Shown here piece by piece: positions 49,167 to 57,661 of a DNA stretch of 64,000 bases. Position 1 is the stretch's first letter. Each line of letters opens with the position of its first letter. Where the stretch lies: assembly GCF_003173755.1 (NCBI RefSeq), contig NZ_CP029553.1:5336001-5400000 (forward strand), in the 5' to 3' direction. This DNA comes from Methylobacterium terrae (GTDB lineage Bacteria; Pseudomonadota; Alphaproteobacteria; Rhizobiales; Beijerinckiaceae). The translations under genes were made by a program, and so were the position numbers. Under the pieces are notes generated by a model. That model saw nothing but the letters and a program-made list of their open reading frames with translations, was not told where the DNA came from and ran no database searches.

Positions 49167-50165
49167 ATGCACCTCTTCGACAGGCTCAGCCTCGGCCCCG
49201 CGGCCGAGATCGCGGGCGCGCGCCCGCTCGGCAACGGCGCCCTGGTGGTGCAGGCCCGCGCGGCGCGGGCCGGCAACGTGCAGGTCTATCGCGGCGACGA
49301 GGTCGCCCGGCCGGACCTCGCGGAGGTACGGATCTACCGCGACCCGGACGAGATCTTCCGGCCCGAGAGCTTGCGCAGCTTCGGCCACAAGCCGGTCACC
49401 CTCGATCATCCCTCCGAGGCGGTGACGCCGCGGACCTGGCGCGGGGTGGCGCGGGGCCATGTCGGCGACGAGGTGGCGCGCGACGGCGAGTTCGTCCGCA
49501 TCCCGATGCTGCTCGCCGATTCCGCGGCCATCGCGGCCGTGCAGGGCGGGCGGCGCGAGGTCTCGGTTGGATACACCTGCGACCTCGACTGGACGCCCGG
49601 CACCGCCCCGGACGGCAGCCCCTACGACGCCCGCCAGACGAAGGTGATCGTCGACCACGTCGCCATCGTGGCGCAGGGGCGCGCCGGGCCGGAGTGCCGG
49701 ATCGGCGATGCCGACCTGGCGCGGCGCCTCGCCGAGGCGGAACGGCGGGCGGAGACCGCCGAGGCGGTGCTGGCCGAGCGCGACGGCGAGGTGGCGGCGC
49801 TCCGCGCCCGGGTGCCGGACGCCGCCGCCCTCGACGCGCTCGCGGCCGAGCGCGGCGCCCTGGTCGCTGACGCCCGCCGGATCCTCGGCGACGCCTTCGA
49901 CCCGGCCGGCCTGACGCCCGAGGCGATCCGGCGGGCCGCCGTCGCCCGGGCGCTCGGCGAGGCGGAAGCCGCCGCCATGAGCCCCGCAGCGATCGAGGGC
50001 GCCTTCCGGGTCGTCGCCGCCGGCCCGCCTCCCGCCACCCGCCACGCCCCTGACCCGCTGCGCGACGCCCTGCGCCAGCGCGCCGACGCCCCGACGCCCG
50101 AGGCGGCCCACGCCGCCATGGTCGAGACCCTCCGCACCGCCTGGAAACCCACCGGAGCCCGCTGA
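49167..50165 (+). CDS. DUF2213 family phage protein (protease/scaffold type)
   Basis: A 332-residue protein. The first 180 residues are the DUF2213 domain (VYRGDEVARPDLAEVRIYRD, LRSFGHKPVTLDHPSEAVTP, VSVGYTCDLDWTPGTAPDGS, VDHVAIVAQGRAGPECRI). The VDHVAIV histidine and the preceding HP-type motif fit a prohead protease-like fold. The second half is helical and scaffold-like (RRLAEAERRAETAEAVLAER). A fused capsid-maturation protease and scaffold is the likely role. Its stop overlaps the next start by one base. Confidence 0.82.
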   Translation: MHLFDRLSLGPAAEIAGARPLGNGALVVQARAARAGNVQVYRGDEVARPDLAEVRIYRDPDEIFRPESLRSFGHKPVTLDHPSEAVTPRTWRGVARGHVGDEVARDGEFVRIPMLLADSAAIAAVQGGRREVSVGYTCDLDWTPGTAPDGSPYDARQTKVIVDHVAIVAQGRAGPECRIGDADLARRLAEAERRAETAEAVLAERDGEVAALRARVPDAAALDALAAERGALVADARRILGDAFDPAGLTPEAIRRAAVARALGEAEAAAMSPAAIEGAFRVVAAGPPPATRHAPDPLRDALRQRADAPTPEAAHAAMVETLRTAWKPTGAR

Positions 50166-50608
50166 TGCCCCCCGTCCAGACCAGCTATCCCGGTCGCCCG
50201 GCCGCCGCCTACGAGGGCATGGCCGCCGACCAGAACCCGGCGACCATCCTCAGTCGCACCGTCGAGACCCCGGAGGGGATCGGTTTCGGCCGGGCCGCCT
50301 TCCAGGGCGCCCGCGACGAGGGCATCGCCGCCGCGGGCGCGGTGTTCCGCGGCATCGTGCTCGCCGACCGCAACGCCCGGCCGAACGCGAGCGGATCCGA
50401 CCTCCACGCCAAGGGCGAGACCGCCCCCGTGATGGTGCGCGGCGCCGTCTGGGTCGTCACCGCCTCGGCCGCGAGCGCGGGCGGTCCCGCCTACGTCACG
50501 CCCGCCGGCGCGGTCACGGCCACCGCCTCCGGCAACGCCCCGATTCCGAACGCCCTGTTCGACACCTCCGCCCCCGCCGGCGGCCTCGTCCGCCTGCGCC
50601 TGAACTGA
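50165..50608 (+). CDS. DUF2190-type capsid decoration (cement) protein
   Basis: A 147-residue protein, small and beta-rich, with Gly/Ala/Thr-rich text (VVTASAASAGGPAYVTPAGA). It lies between the protease/scaffold and the major capsid gene, the usual place for a gpD-like structural cement protein. The ATG overlaps the previous TGA. Function follows from position and family pattern. Confidence 0.72.
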   Translation: MPPVQTSYPGRPAAAYEGMAADQNPATILSRTVETPEGIGFGRAAFQGARDEGIAAAGAVFRGIVLADRNARPNASGSDLHAKGETAPVMVRGAVWVVTASAASAGGPAYVTPAGAVTATASGNAPIPNALFDTSAPAGGLVRLRLN

Positions 50609-50619
50609 GAGAGGCCCGC

Positions 50620-51567
50620 ATGACCCGCACCCTCGTCACCGACGCGCCCCGGGCGCTCGCCTTCCTGGTCAGCCAGCAGGCCTTCATCGAGCCCACCGTC
50701 TACCGCGCCCAGTACCCGGCGATCCGCTACCCGCGCCTCGTGCCGGTCGACACCGCGGCGCCCGAATGGGTGCCGACCGTGACCTACTTCTCGGTCGACC
50801 GGGTCGGGCAGGCGACCTGGGTCCACGGCGGCGCCGCCGACGTGCCGAAGGTCGAGCTCACGCGCCGCCAGCACGAGACCGCCGTCGCGATGGCGGGGAT
50901 CGGCTACGGCTACGACCTGGAGGAGCTCGGCAAGGCCCAGCTCCTCGGCATGACCCTCGACGCCGACAAGGCCGACGCGGCGCGGCTGGCGTCGGAGGAG
51001 TTCATCGACCAGGTCGCGCTCATGGGCGACCCCGCGAAGGGCTTCTCGGGCCTCCTCAACCACCCGGGCGTGACGGTCGGCAGCGCCGCGGCGACCGGCA
51101 CGAACGGCAGCACCGCCTGGGCCCAGAAGACGCCCGAGCAGATCCTCGCCGACGTCAACGGCCAGCTGATCGGCATCTTCACCGGCTCGAACACCGTCGA
51201 GATGGCCGACACCCTGCTGCTCCCCTACGAGCAGATGCTCGGCATCGGCCTGCGCCGCCTCGACGGGATCAGCCCGCTCACCCTGCTCGACTGGATCCGG
51301 CGCCACAACGTCTACACCCTGGAGACCGGCCAGGAGCTGACGGTCTACGGCGTGCGGGCGCTCGAGACCGCCGGCACCGGCGGCACCGCCCGCCTCGTCG
51401 CCTATCGCCGCGATCCCTCGGTGCTGAAGCTGTGGCTGCCGATGCCGTTCCGGTTCTTCCCGGCCTGGCAGACCGGCCCGTGGCGCTTCGAGGTGCCGGG
51501 TGCCTTCCGGCTCGGCGGCCTCGACATCCGCCGCCCCGCCGCCTGCCGCTACCTCGACGGCATCTAG
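50620..51567 (+). CDS. Major capsid protein, DUF2184 family
   Basis: A 315-residue protein with the DUF2184 pattern: LVSQQAFIEPTVYRAQYPAI near the start, TYFSVDRVGQATWVHGGAAD, RRQHETAVAMAGIGYGYDLE, and the C-terminal LKLWLPMPFRFFPAWQTGPW. This family builds the head shell in this prophage group. Length is typical. GAGAGAGGCCCGC precedes the ATG. Confidence 0.87.
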   Translation: MTRTLVTDAPRALAFLVSQQAFIEPTVYRAQYPAIRYPRLVPVDTAAPEWVPTVTYFSVDRVGQATWVHGGAADVPKVELTRRQHETAVAMAGIGYGYDLEELGKAQLLGMTLDADKADAARLASEEFIDQVALMGDPAKGFSGLLNHPGVTVGSAAATGTNGSTAWAQKTPEQILADVNGQLIGIFTGSNTVEMADTLLLPYEQMLGIGLRRLDGISPLTLLDWIRRHNVYTLETGQELTVYGVRALETAGTGGTARLVAYRRDPSVLKLWLPMPFRFFPAWQTGPWRFEVPGAFRLGGLDIRRPAACRYLDGI

Positions 51568-51578
51568 GGAGGGACGCG

Positions 51579-51839
51579 ATGATGCGGGTGACGAACCACG
51601 CTGCCGGCCCCCGGCTGGTCTGGCCCAAGGGCGCGCGGGCGCCCCGGCTCCTGGTGCCGGGCGAGAGCGCGGTGATCGCGCTGCCCGACCGGCCCGATCC
51701 CTGCCTCGCCGCCTGGGAGGCGGCGGGGGAGGTGCGGATCGAGGCGGCGGAGCCCGGCGGGGATCCGCCGCGGCAGCAGGATCCGCGGCCCGAGCGCCGC
51801 CGCGGCCGCGAGCGGCCGCCCTTCGGCGGGGAGGCGTGA
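51579..51839 (+). CDS. Small prophage head-region protein
   Basis: An 86-residue protein (MMRVTNHAAGPRLVWPKGAR), with a compact first 55 residues and a basic, Arg/Pro-rich tail. AGGGAGGGACGCG is a strong ribosome binding site. It sits between the capsid and the DUF4054 connector, one base before the latter. It may be a minor head protein; no family recognised. Confidence 0.65.
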   Translation: MMRVTNHAAGPRLVWPKGARAPRLLVPGESAVIALPDRPDPCLAAWEAAGEVRIEAAEPGGDPPRQQDPRPERRRGRERPPFGGEA

Positions 51840-51840
51840 G

Positions 51841-52212
51841 ATGGCGGATCCCACGCCCGCCGCCTTCCGGGCCCGCTTCCCGGCCTTCGCGTCCGTCCCC
51901 GACGCCGCGGTCGCGGGTGCGCTCGCGGAGGCCGCCCCCCGGATCGGCGTCGCCTGGCCCGACGCGGACGCGACCCTCGGACGGATGCTCCACGCCGCCC
52001 ATACCCTGACCCTCGACGGGCAAGGGGGCCCCGAGGCCGAGCTCGCCCGGGCGGGCGCCCTCGACCTCAAGGGCTTTCGCAGCGGCACGCTCCACCTCGA
52101 GCGCCGCGACGGACCCGCCGAGGCGCTGCCCGGCACGCTCGGGCTGACCTCCTACGGGCGCCGCTTCCACGAGGTGATGCGCCGCAACGCCTTCGGCGTG
52201 GCGGTGGTGTGA
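51841..52212 (+). CDS. DUF4054 family head-tail connector protein
   Basis: A 123-residue protein with the DUF4054 pattern: TPAAFRARFPAFASVPDAAV at the start, a helical core, and FRSGTLHLERRDG toward the end. These proteins bind below the portal and complete the head. It overlaps the next gene by one base. Confidence 0.8.
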   Translation: MADPTPAAFRARFPAFASVPDAAVAGALAEAAPRIGVAWPDADATLGRMLHAAHTLTLDGQGGPEAELARAGALDLKGFRSGTLHLERRDGPAEALPGTLGLTSYGRRFHEVMRRNAFGVAVV

Positions 52213-52526
52213 TGGGCCTCCTCGACGGACTCGGCCGCCATCTCGGCGGCGTCCTCGCTCCCCTGTTCGACGAGGCGGTCCTGCACCGGATCGGCCCGGA
52301 CGGCATCGCTTCGGACACGCCCGTCCGGGCCCGGCGCGACGGCGTCCGGGAAGCGACCGAGGAGCCCGGACTGCCGGGCCGCCTCGTGCGGATGACCGTG
52401 CTGACGCCGAGCCTCCCCCCGAACCCCGACGACGAGATCACCCTGGCGGGGATCCGCCACCGCATCGTCGCGGTGGAGACCGACCCCGCCGGCAGCCACG
52501 CCCTCATCCAGGGGAGACCGTTGTGA
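52212..52526 (+). CDS. Probable head-tail stopper protein
   Basis: A 104-residue protein starting MGLLDGLGRHLGGVLAPLF. Its second half is beta-rich (PDDEITLAGIRHRIVAVETD), like lambda FII or gp16-type stoppers. It lies between the connector and a tail-completion-type gene, with a TGATG overlap upstream. The role is by position. Confidence 0.6.
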   Translation: MGLLDGLGRHLGGVLAPLFDEAVLHRIGPDGIASDTPVRARRDGVREATEEPGLPGRLVRMTVLTPSLPPNPDDEITLAGIRHRIVAVETDPAGSHALIQGRPL

Positions 52527-52807
52527 TCCAGAAAGTCGAGACCGGCCCGCTCCAGGCCCGGCTCGCGCGGCTCGCCCGGGCCGGCGGCGACGCCGCGCGG
52601 GCCCGGGCGCGGGCGGCGGCGAGCCTCCTCGCCGCCGAGATCGCGCAGGCGACCCCGGACGGGCGCGCCGAGGTCGCAGAAACGCCCGGCGGCGGCGCCG
52701 TCACGGTCGAGGCGCCGGGCCTGACCGGGCGGGAATTCGGCACCGCGACGCGGGCGGCCCGGCCGGTGATCGGGCCCGTCATCGCCCGCCTGCCGGGGAG
52801 GGGGTGA
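52523..52807 (+). CDS. Small connector/neck protein, HK97 gp10-like position
   Basis: A 94-residue protein that starts with GTG in a four-base overlap. It has a helical N-terminal half rich in Ala and Arg (LARLARAGGDAARARARAAA) and a short beta part with REFGTATRAARPVIGPVIAR. The REFGT...ARP pattern near the C-terminus is typical of gp10/HK97-type neck proteins. No other data. Confidence 0.6.
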   Translation: MIQKVETGPLQARLARLARAGGDAARARARAAASLLAAEIAQATPDGRAEVAETPGGGAVTVEAPGLTGREFGTATRAARPVIGPVIARLPGRG

Positions 52808-53226
52808 TGGCTGGAACCGACCTGTCGCCCCACCTCCTGCGGGCGGTGCGCGCCCGCCTCCTCGCCGACCCGACCTTGCGCGCCCTCGTCGGCATCCGGG
52901 TGCGCGAGGCGGTGAGCGCCCGCGAGGAATGGCCGTTCCTGCGCGTCGATCCGCCGGAGGTCAGCCCCTACGAGGCGCAAGGCTGGCGCGGCTGCGCCTG
53001 TCGCCTGACGATCCACGCCTTCCTGCGCGACGCCCGGGACTTGAGGCCGGTGCAGGAGCTGCTCGCCGCCGTGGCAGGCGCCCTCGACGAGGCCGACCTG
53101 GCGCTCGCCCGCGGCGAGCTGCTGTGGCTGTCGCACGAGCGCAGCCTGGTGCTGCCGGAACCCCTCGGGCCCGGCTCCTGGCACGGCGTCGCCCGCTTCG
53201 GCGCGGTCGCCGCCGAAACCGTCTGA
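52807..53226 (+). CDS. DUF3168 family tail completion protein
   Basis: A 139-residue protein of the DUF3168 type: SPHLLRAVRARLLADPTLRA at the start, then TIHAFLRDARDLRPVQELLA and ALDEADLALARGELLWL. These proteins end the tail tube at the neck. The ATG is three bases after an in-frame GTG that forms the overlap with the preceding stop. Confidence 0.78.
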   Translation: MAGTDLSPHLLRAVRARLLADPTLRALVGIRVREAVSAREEWPFLRVDPPEVSPYEAQGWRGCACRLTIHAFLRDARDLRPVQELLAAVAGALDEADLALARGELLWLSHERSLVLPEPLGPGSWHGVARFGAVAAETV

Positions 53227-53250
53227 CCTCCCTCTGTCCGGAGCGAACCC

Positions 53251-53697
53251 ATGGCCCAGCCCACCACCCTGCCGTTCTCGGCCATCGCCGTGAAGCTCGA
53301 GAGCCTGACCAAGGCCGGGACCTTCGAGGCGCCCTGCGGCCTCACCGAGCGCGCGGCGCAATTCACCAAGGAGACCAACAGCTCGGTCGTGCCGGACTGT
53401 GCGAACGAGGACGCCGCGCCCTTCGTCGACCGGTTCGCGGTGTCGAAATCCGTGACGGTGTCAGGCAAGGGCGTGATGGCGCGCCAGAGCATCGCCCGCT
53501 GGCGCGCCGCCTACGAATCCGACGTCCCGGTCCGTGCCCGGGTCGAGGTGGGCGGCACGGGAGCCGACGGGGGCGGCGCCTGGGAGGGATTGTTCCACCT
53601 CACGAGCTTCGAGGTCGGTGCGGTGCGAGGCGAGCGCTGCACCGTCTCGGTGGCGCTGCAATCGACCGGGGCGGTGCCCTTCACGGCGGCGGCGTGA
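53251..53697 (+). CDS. Phage tail tube protein
   Basis: A 148-residue protein, mostly beta, with the major tail protein pattern: CGLTERAAQFTKETNSSVVP, SKSVTVSGKGVMARQSIARW and GLFHLTSFEVGAVRGERCTV. It would polymerise to form the tail tube. It is followed after seven bases by the tail assembly chaperone. Confidence 0.82.
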   Translation: MAQPTTLPFSAIAVKLESLTKAGTFEAPCGLTERAAQFTKETNSSVVPDCANEDAAPFVDRFAVSKSVTVSGKGVMARQSIARWRAAYESDVPVRARVEVGGTGADGGGAWEGLFHLTSFEVGAVRGERCTVSVALQSTGAVPFTAAA

Positions 53698-53704
53698 GCC
53701 GGTC

Positions 53705-54280
53705 ATGAGCCGCGACGGCCATATCGACCTCGCCCTCGAGGACACCACCCATCGCTTCCGCCTCGCCATCGGCGACCTGGAGGCGCTGCAGGAAGCGACG
53801 GGCTCAGGGCCGGCCGACCTGCTGCACCGCTTTCATGCCGGCAGGCTTTATCGGTTCCGGGACGTGCGCGACGTGCTGCGCCTCGGCCTGATCGGCGGCG
53901 GCACCCCGGTGCCGCAGGCCCACGCCCTCGCCCGGCGCCTCGACGGGCTGCCCTGCATCCCGCTGATCGCCAAGGCCGCCCTGGTCCTGGCGGCGGCGCT
54001 GGAGGGCACCGAGGACGAGCGGGTCGGCCGCCCGGCCGACGCCGCCGGCCCCGAGGGGCGGATCGCCTTCGCGGCGTTCTACGGCGCCGCCGCCGCCATG
54101 GGCCTGCCCGCCGCCGACCTGCGGGCGATGAGCCTGTGGCAGCTCGCCGCCTACATCGACGGCTTCAACCGCGCCCGCGACCCCGACGCCGCCGACGCCC
54201 CCACGCCGCAGGAGGAGGACGCGCTCTGGGCCTGGCTGCAAGGCCTCCCGGGCCTCCCGGATGACGGATCCCCCGCATGA
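53705..54280 (+). CDS. Tail assembly chaperone, GTA-TAC-like
   Basis: A 191-residue protein. Residues 1-90 match the GTA-type tail assembly chaperone (HRFRLAIGDLEALQEATGSG, RDVLRLGLIGGG). Residues 115-165 add AFYGAAAAMGLPAADLRAMS and LWQLAAYIDGFNRARDPDAA, as in longer phage chaperones that bind the tape measure. In many phages these two parts are made by frameshifting; here they are one frame. The ATGA overlap with the tape-measure gene fits the standard order. Confidence 0.75.
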   Translation: MSRDGHIDLALEDTTHRFRLAIGDLEALQEATGSGPADLLHRFHAGRLYRFRDVRDVLRLGLIGGGTPVPQAHALARRLDGLPCIPLIAKAALVLAAALEGTEDERVGRPADAAGPEGRIAFAAFYGAAAAMGLPAADLRAMSLWQLAAYIDGFNRARDPDAADAPTPQEEDALWAWLQGLPGLPDDGSPA

Positions 54281-55638
54281 CGACCGAGATCGAGCGCCTG
54301 GTGGTCTCCCTGGAGGCCAACGTCGAGGCCTACGAGCGCGAGCTCGCCCGGGCCGGCCCGCTCGCCGAGCGGGCGATGACCGAGGCCGAGCGCGCGGTCG
54401 AGGCCGGGGCCGGGCGCATCGCGGCCGCGATGGCGCGGGCCGGTGCCGAGGTGCGCGACGAGCTCGCCCGCATCTCCGCGCCGGAGGCCCTGGGGCGGCT
54501 CCAGCGGGCGATGGAGCAGGCGACCACCGTGCCCGCCGGCGACGGCGCCTCCTTGCGGCGGATCGACGATGCGGTCGGGAGCCTGGCGACCCGCCTCGGC
54601 GAGGCGGGATCCGCCTCCCGGGAGGCCGTGGCGGGGTTCGAGGCGGTGGCGGGCGCGGTCGGGGGCATCGCCGACAAGATCCCCGCCGCCGCCGACCTCG
54701 TCGCCGATCTCGGCCGGCGGGTGAAGGCCGCCGCCCAAGAGAGCGCTCAAGGGGGCGCGGCCATCCGCGCCCGCATCGCCGACGCCTTCGCGATCAGCGA
54801 CGCCGCGCCCCGCGGCAGCCTCGCGCCGGCCGCGCCGGCCGCACCCGCCGCCGAGCCCGCGCGGGCGACCGTCCGGTCGCCGGCGAGGCCCGCCAGGGCC
54901 GCGGAGCCGGAGGACGACGCGTTTCGCGACGAGGTCGCGCGCCTCACCCGGCGCACCGGCCTCCTGAAGGTCGAGGCCGATGCCGTCGGCCAGGAGGAGG
55001 GCGCCGCCGCGAAGGCCGAAGCGGCCTTCCGCCTGCTGGAGGCGGCCAAGAAGGCCGACCTCGCGGTGACGCCGGCCCTGCGCGAGGAGGTCGACCGGGT
55101 GGCGGAGGCCTACGGCGCGGCGACCGCGCAGGTGGAGCGGGCGGAGGCCGCGCAACGCGCCGCCCACTCCGCCTCCCGGGAGCTCGGCTCGGCGCTCGCC
55201 GACAGCTTCAAGGGCGCGATCCTGCACGGCGAGCGCCTGACCACGGTCGTCGCGCGGCTCGCCACCACCCTGGCGAGCCGGGGCCTCGATCGGGCCTTCG
55301 ACGGCCTGTTCGGCCGCGGCAGCCCCGGCAGCGACCTGGTCGGCGACGCCCTCGGGTCGCTCGGCCTGACCCAGAACCCGACCGGCCGCGCCGCCGGCGG
55401 CCCCGTCACCCCGGGCGTCGCCTACACGGTCGGCGAGAGCGGGCGCGAGACCTTCGTGCCGCTCCAGCCCGGTCGCATCCTGCCGGCGACGCACGGCGTC
55501 GCCCCGCAAGCCGCCGCCCCGACCGTCCAGGTCTCGGTGTCGATCGCCACCGCGGACGCCCCGAGCTTCCACCGCTCGGAGGCGCAGGTCAGCGCCGCCC
55601 TCGCCCGGGCGGTGCAGCGCGGCCTGAGAGGCCTGTGA
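54277..55638 (+). CDS. Tail tape measure protein
   Basis: A 453-residue protein, helical and Ala/Arg/Glu-rich, with heptads such as VSLEANVEAYERELARAGPL. The C-terminus has the tape-measure signature GGPVTPGVAYTVGESGRETF. The length suggests a short tail, near GTA size. It lies directly before the tail-tip genes. Confidence 0.82.
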   Translation: MTTEIERLVVSLEANVEAYERELARAGPLAERAMTEAERAVEAGAGRIAAAMARAGAEVRDELARISAPEALGRLQRAMEQATTVPAGDGASLRRIDDAVGSLATRLGEAGSASREAVAGFEAVAGAVGGIADKIPAAADLVADLGRRVKAAAQESAQGGAAIRARIADAFAISDAAPRGSLAPAAPAAPAAEPARATVRSPARPARAAEPEDDAFRDEVARLTRRTGLLKVEADAVGQEEGAAAKAEAAFRLLEAAKKADLAVTPALREEVDRVAEAYGAATAQVERAEAAQRAAHSASRELGSALADSFKGAILHGERLTTVVARLATTLASRGLDRAFDGLFGRGSPGSDLVGDALGSLGLTQNPTGRAAGGPVTPGVAYTVGESGRETFVPLQPGRILPATHGVAPQAAAPTVQVSVSIATADAPSFHRSEAQVSAALARAVQRGLRGL

Positions 55639-55673
55639 GAACCGGGCTCGTCAGAACCAGGAGCCCGTGAGCC

Positions 55674-56309
55674 ATGCCGAGCCCCTTCCACGAGGTCCGC
55701 TTTCCCCTCGCGCTGTCCTACGGCTCGCGCGGCGGGCCCGAGCGGCGCACCGAGATCGTCACGCTGGGTTCCGGCGACGAGGAGCGCAACAGCCTCTGGC
55801 GCCACTCCCGCCGCCGCTACGATGCCGGGCCGGCCTTGCGCTCGGCCGAGGACGTCGCCGTGCTCCTCGCCTTCTTCGAGGAGCGCCGCGGGCCGCTCTA
55901 CGGCTTTCGCTGGCGCGACACCTTCGACCACGGCTCGGCCGCACCGGGCCGGGCGATCGCCCCCACCGACCAGCGCCTCGGCACCGGCGACGGGACCACC
56001 CGGGTCTTTCCGCTGACGAAGACCTACGGCGGCGCCTTCGCGCCCTATGCCCGCCCGATCACCAAGCCGGTCGCCGACTCGGTCACGGTCGCGGTCGGCG
56101 GCGTGGCGCTCGGGCCTTCCGCCTTCGCGCTCGATCCCGCCACCGGCCTCGTCACCCTCAAGGCCGCGCCCGGCCCCGGGGCCGTCGTCACCGCCGGCTT
56201 CCTGTTCGACGTGCCGGTGCGCTTCGCCACCGACCGCATCGAGATCGACCACCAGGCGCTGCGCGCCGGACTGGTCGCCGACATCCTGGTCCTCGAGATC
56301 CGCCGCTGA
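55674..56309 (+). CDS. DUF2460 family distal tail protein (GTA g12-like)
   Basis: A 211-residue protein beginning FHEVRFPLALSYGSRGGPER, with RFATDRIEIDHQALRAGLVA near the end. This is the DUF2460 family, whose RcGTA member g12 forms the distal ring of the tail. It is the first of four genes in the RcGTA g12-g13-g14-g15 order. Confidence 0.9.
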   Translation: MPSPFHEVRFPLALSYGSRGGPERRTEIVTLGSGDEERNSLWRHSRRRYDAGPALRSAEDVAVLLAFFEERRGPLYGFRWRDTFDHGSAAPGRAIAPTDQRLGTGDGTTRVFPLTKTYGGAFAPYARPITKPVADSVTVAVGGVALGPSAFALDPATGLVTLKAAPGPGAVVTAGFLFDVPVRFATDRIEIDHQALRAGLVADILVLEIRR

Positions 56310-56313
56310 GCCC

Positions 56314-57201
56314 ATGAAGACGCTCTCGTCCACCCTCGCCGCCAGCCTCGCGAGCGGGGTCACCACCCTGTGCCAGTGCTGGATCGTCACCCGCACCGAC
56401 GGCCTGCGCCTCGGCTTCACCGACCACGACGAGGATCTGACCGTCGATGGCGTGAGCTGCTCGGCCGAGAGCGGCGCCGCCGGCACCGCCCTCGAACAGG
56501 GCACCGGCCTCTCGGCCGACAGCCTCGAGATCGTCGGGGCGCTGACCAGCGGGCGCCTGGCGGAAGCCGAGCTGGCGCGCGGCCTGTTCGACGGCGCCAC
56601 GGTCGCGGTCTGGCGGGTCGACTGGTCGAGCCCGGCCGATCGCGTCCTCGTCCTCTCCGGCACCGTCGGCGAAGTCTCGCGCGGGCCCACCGCCTTCACG
56701 GCCGAGGTGCGCGGCCTCGCCGATCGCCTGAACCAGCCCCGCGGCCGGGTCTACCAGCGCTCGTGCGACGCGCTCCTCGGCGATGCCCGCTGCCGCCTCG
56801 ACGCCACCGCCACCGCTTTCCGCGGCGCCGGGACGGTCGCGACGGTGCGGAGCGCCCGCACCGTCATCGCCTCCGGCCTCGCCGGGTACGCTTCCCGATG
56901 GTTCGAGGCCGGCCGGCTGGTCTGGACCTCCGGGGCGAATGCCGGCGCGGCGGTCGAGGTGCGGGCGCACGGCCGCGCCGGCACCCTCGCGGCTCTCGAC
57001 CTGTGGGAACCGATGTCGGCGCCGATCGCGCCCGGCGACGCGTTCCAGCTCGTCGCCGGCTGCGACAAGTCCCTGGCGAGCTGCCGGGACAAGTTCGCCA
57101 ACGTCGTCAACTTCCGCGGCTTCCCGGATCTTCCGGGCAACGACTACGCCGTGGCCTACGCGGTCCAGGGGGCAGACAATGACGGAGGCCGCTTCGGCTG
57201 A
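56314..57201 (+). CDS. DUF2163 family tail hub protein (GTA g13-like)
   Basis: A 295-residue protein of the DUF2163/phage_BR0599 type: TLCQCWIVTRTDGLRLGFTD, SCSAESGAAGTALEQGTGLS, YQRSCDALLGDARCRLDATA, and the C-terminal CDKSLASCRDKFANVVNFRG. The many cysteines (CDALLGDARC, CDKSLASC) are family features that bind iron-sulfur in related tail hubs. Its end overlaps the next gene by 23 bases. Confidence 0.9.
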   Translation: MKTLSSTLAASLASGVTTLCQCWIVTRTDGLRLGFTDHDEDLTVDGVSCSAESGAAGTALEQGTGLSADSLEIVGALTSGRLAEAELARGLFDGATVAVWRVDWSSPADRVLVLSGTVGEVSRGPTAFTAEVRGLADRLNQPRGRVYQRSCDALLGDARCRLDATATAFRGAGTVATVRSARTVIASGLAGYASRWFEAGRLVWTSGANAGAAVEVRAHGRAGTLAALDLWEPMSAPIAPGDAFQLVAGCDKSLASCRDKFANVVNFRGFPDLPGNDYAVAYAVQGADNDGGRFG

Positions 57202-57661
57202 CACTCGCGCGCGCGTCGTCGCGCTGGCGCGCACGTGGCTCGGCACGCCCTACCACCACCAGGCCAGCGTGCGGGGCGCCGGCTGCGATTGCCTCGGCCT
57301 GCTGCGGGGCGTCTACGCCGCGCTGTACGGCGCCGAGCCGGAGGTGCCGCCGCCCTATACGCCGAGCTGGGCGGAGGACTTGGGCGCCGAGACGTTGCGG
57401 GATGCCGCTGCCCGGCACCTGGTCGCGCTCGACCCGGCCGCGGCCGAGGCCGGCGACGTGCTGCTGTTTCGCTGGCGCGATGCCCTGCCGGCCAAGCATT
57501 GCGCGATCCTGGTCGCCCCGTCCGTGATGATCCACGCCTATGACGGCCATGCCGTGGTCGAGACGTGGATCCCGCCGGCCTGGTCCCGGCGCATCGCCTA
57601 CGCCTTCCGCTTCCCGGACCCCTCGCCCGCGCCCGCCCCTTCGCCGGAGATCCCGACGTGA
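57179..57661 (+). CDS. NlpC/P60 family tail peptidase (GTA g14-like)
   Basis: A 160-residue cell-wall peptidase. The catalytic cysteine is in GAGCDCLGLLRGVYAALYGA and the histidine in PAKHCAILVAPSVMIHAY. It would cut peptidoglycan cross-links as the tail penetrates the cell. It overlaps the DUF2163 gene, and its stop overlaps the start of the next gene (GTGA). Confidence 0.9.
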   Translation: MTEAASADTRARVVALARTWLGTPYHHQASVRGAGCDCLGLLRGVYAALYGAEPEVPPPYTPSWAEDLGAETLRDAAARHLVALDPAAAEAGDVLLFRWRDALPAKHCAILVAPSVMIHAYDGHAVVETWIPPAWSRRIAYAFRFPDPSPAPAPSPEIPT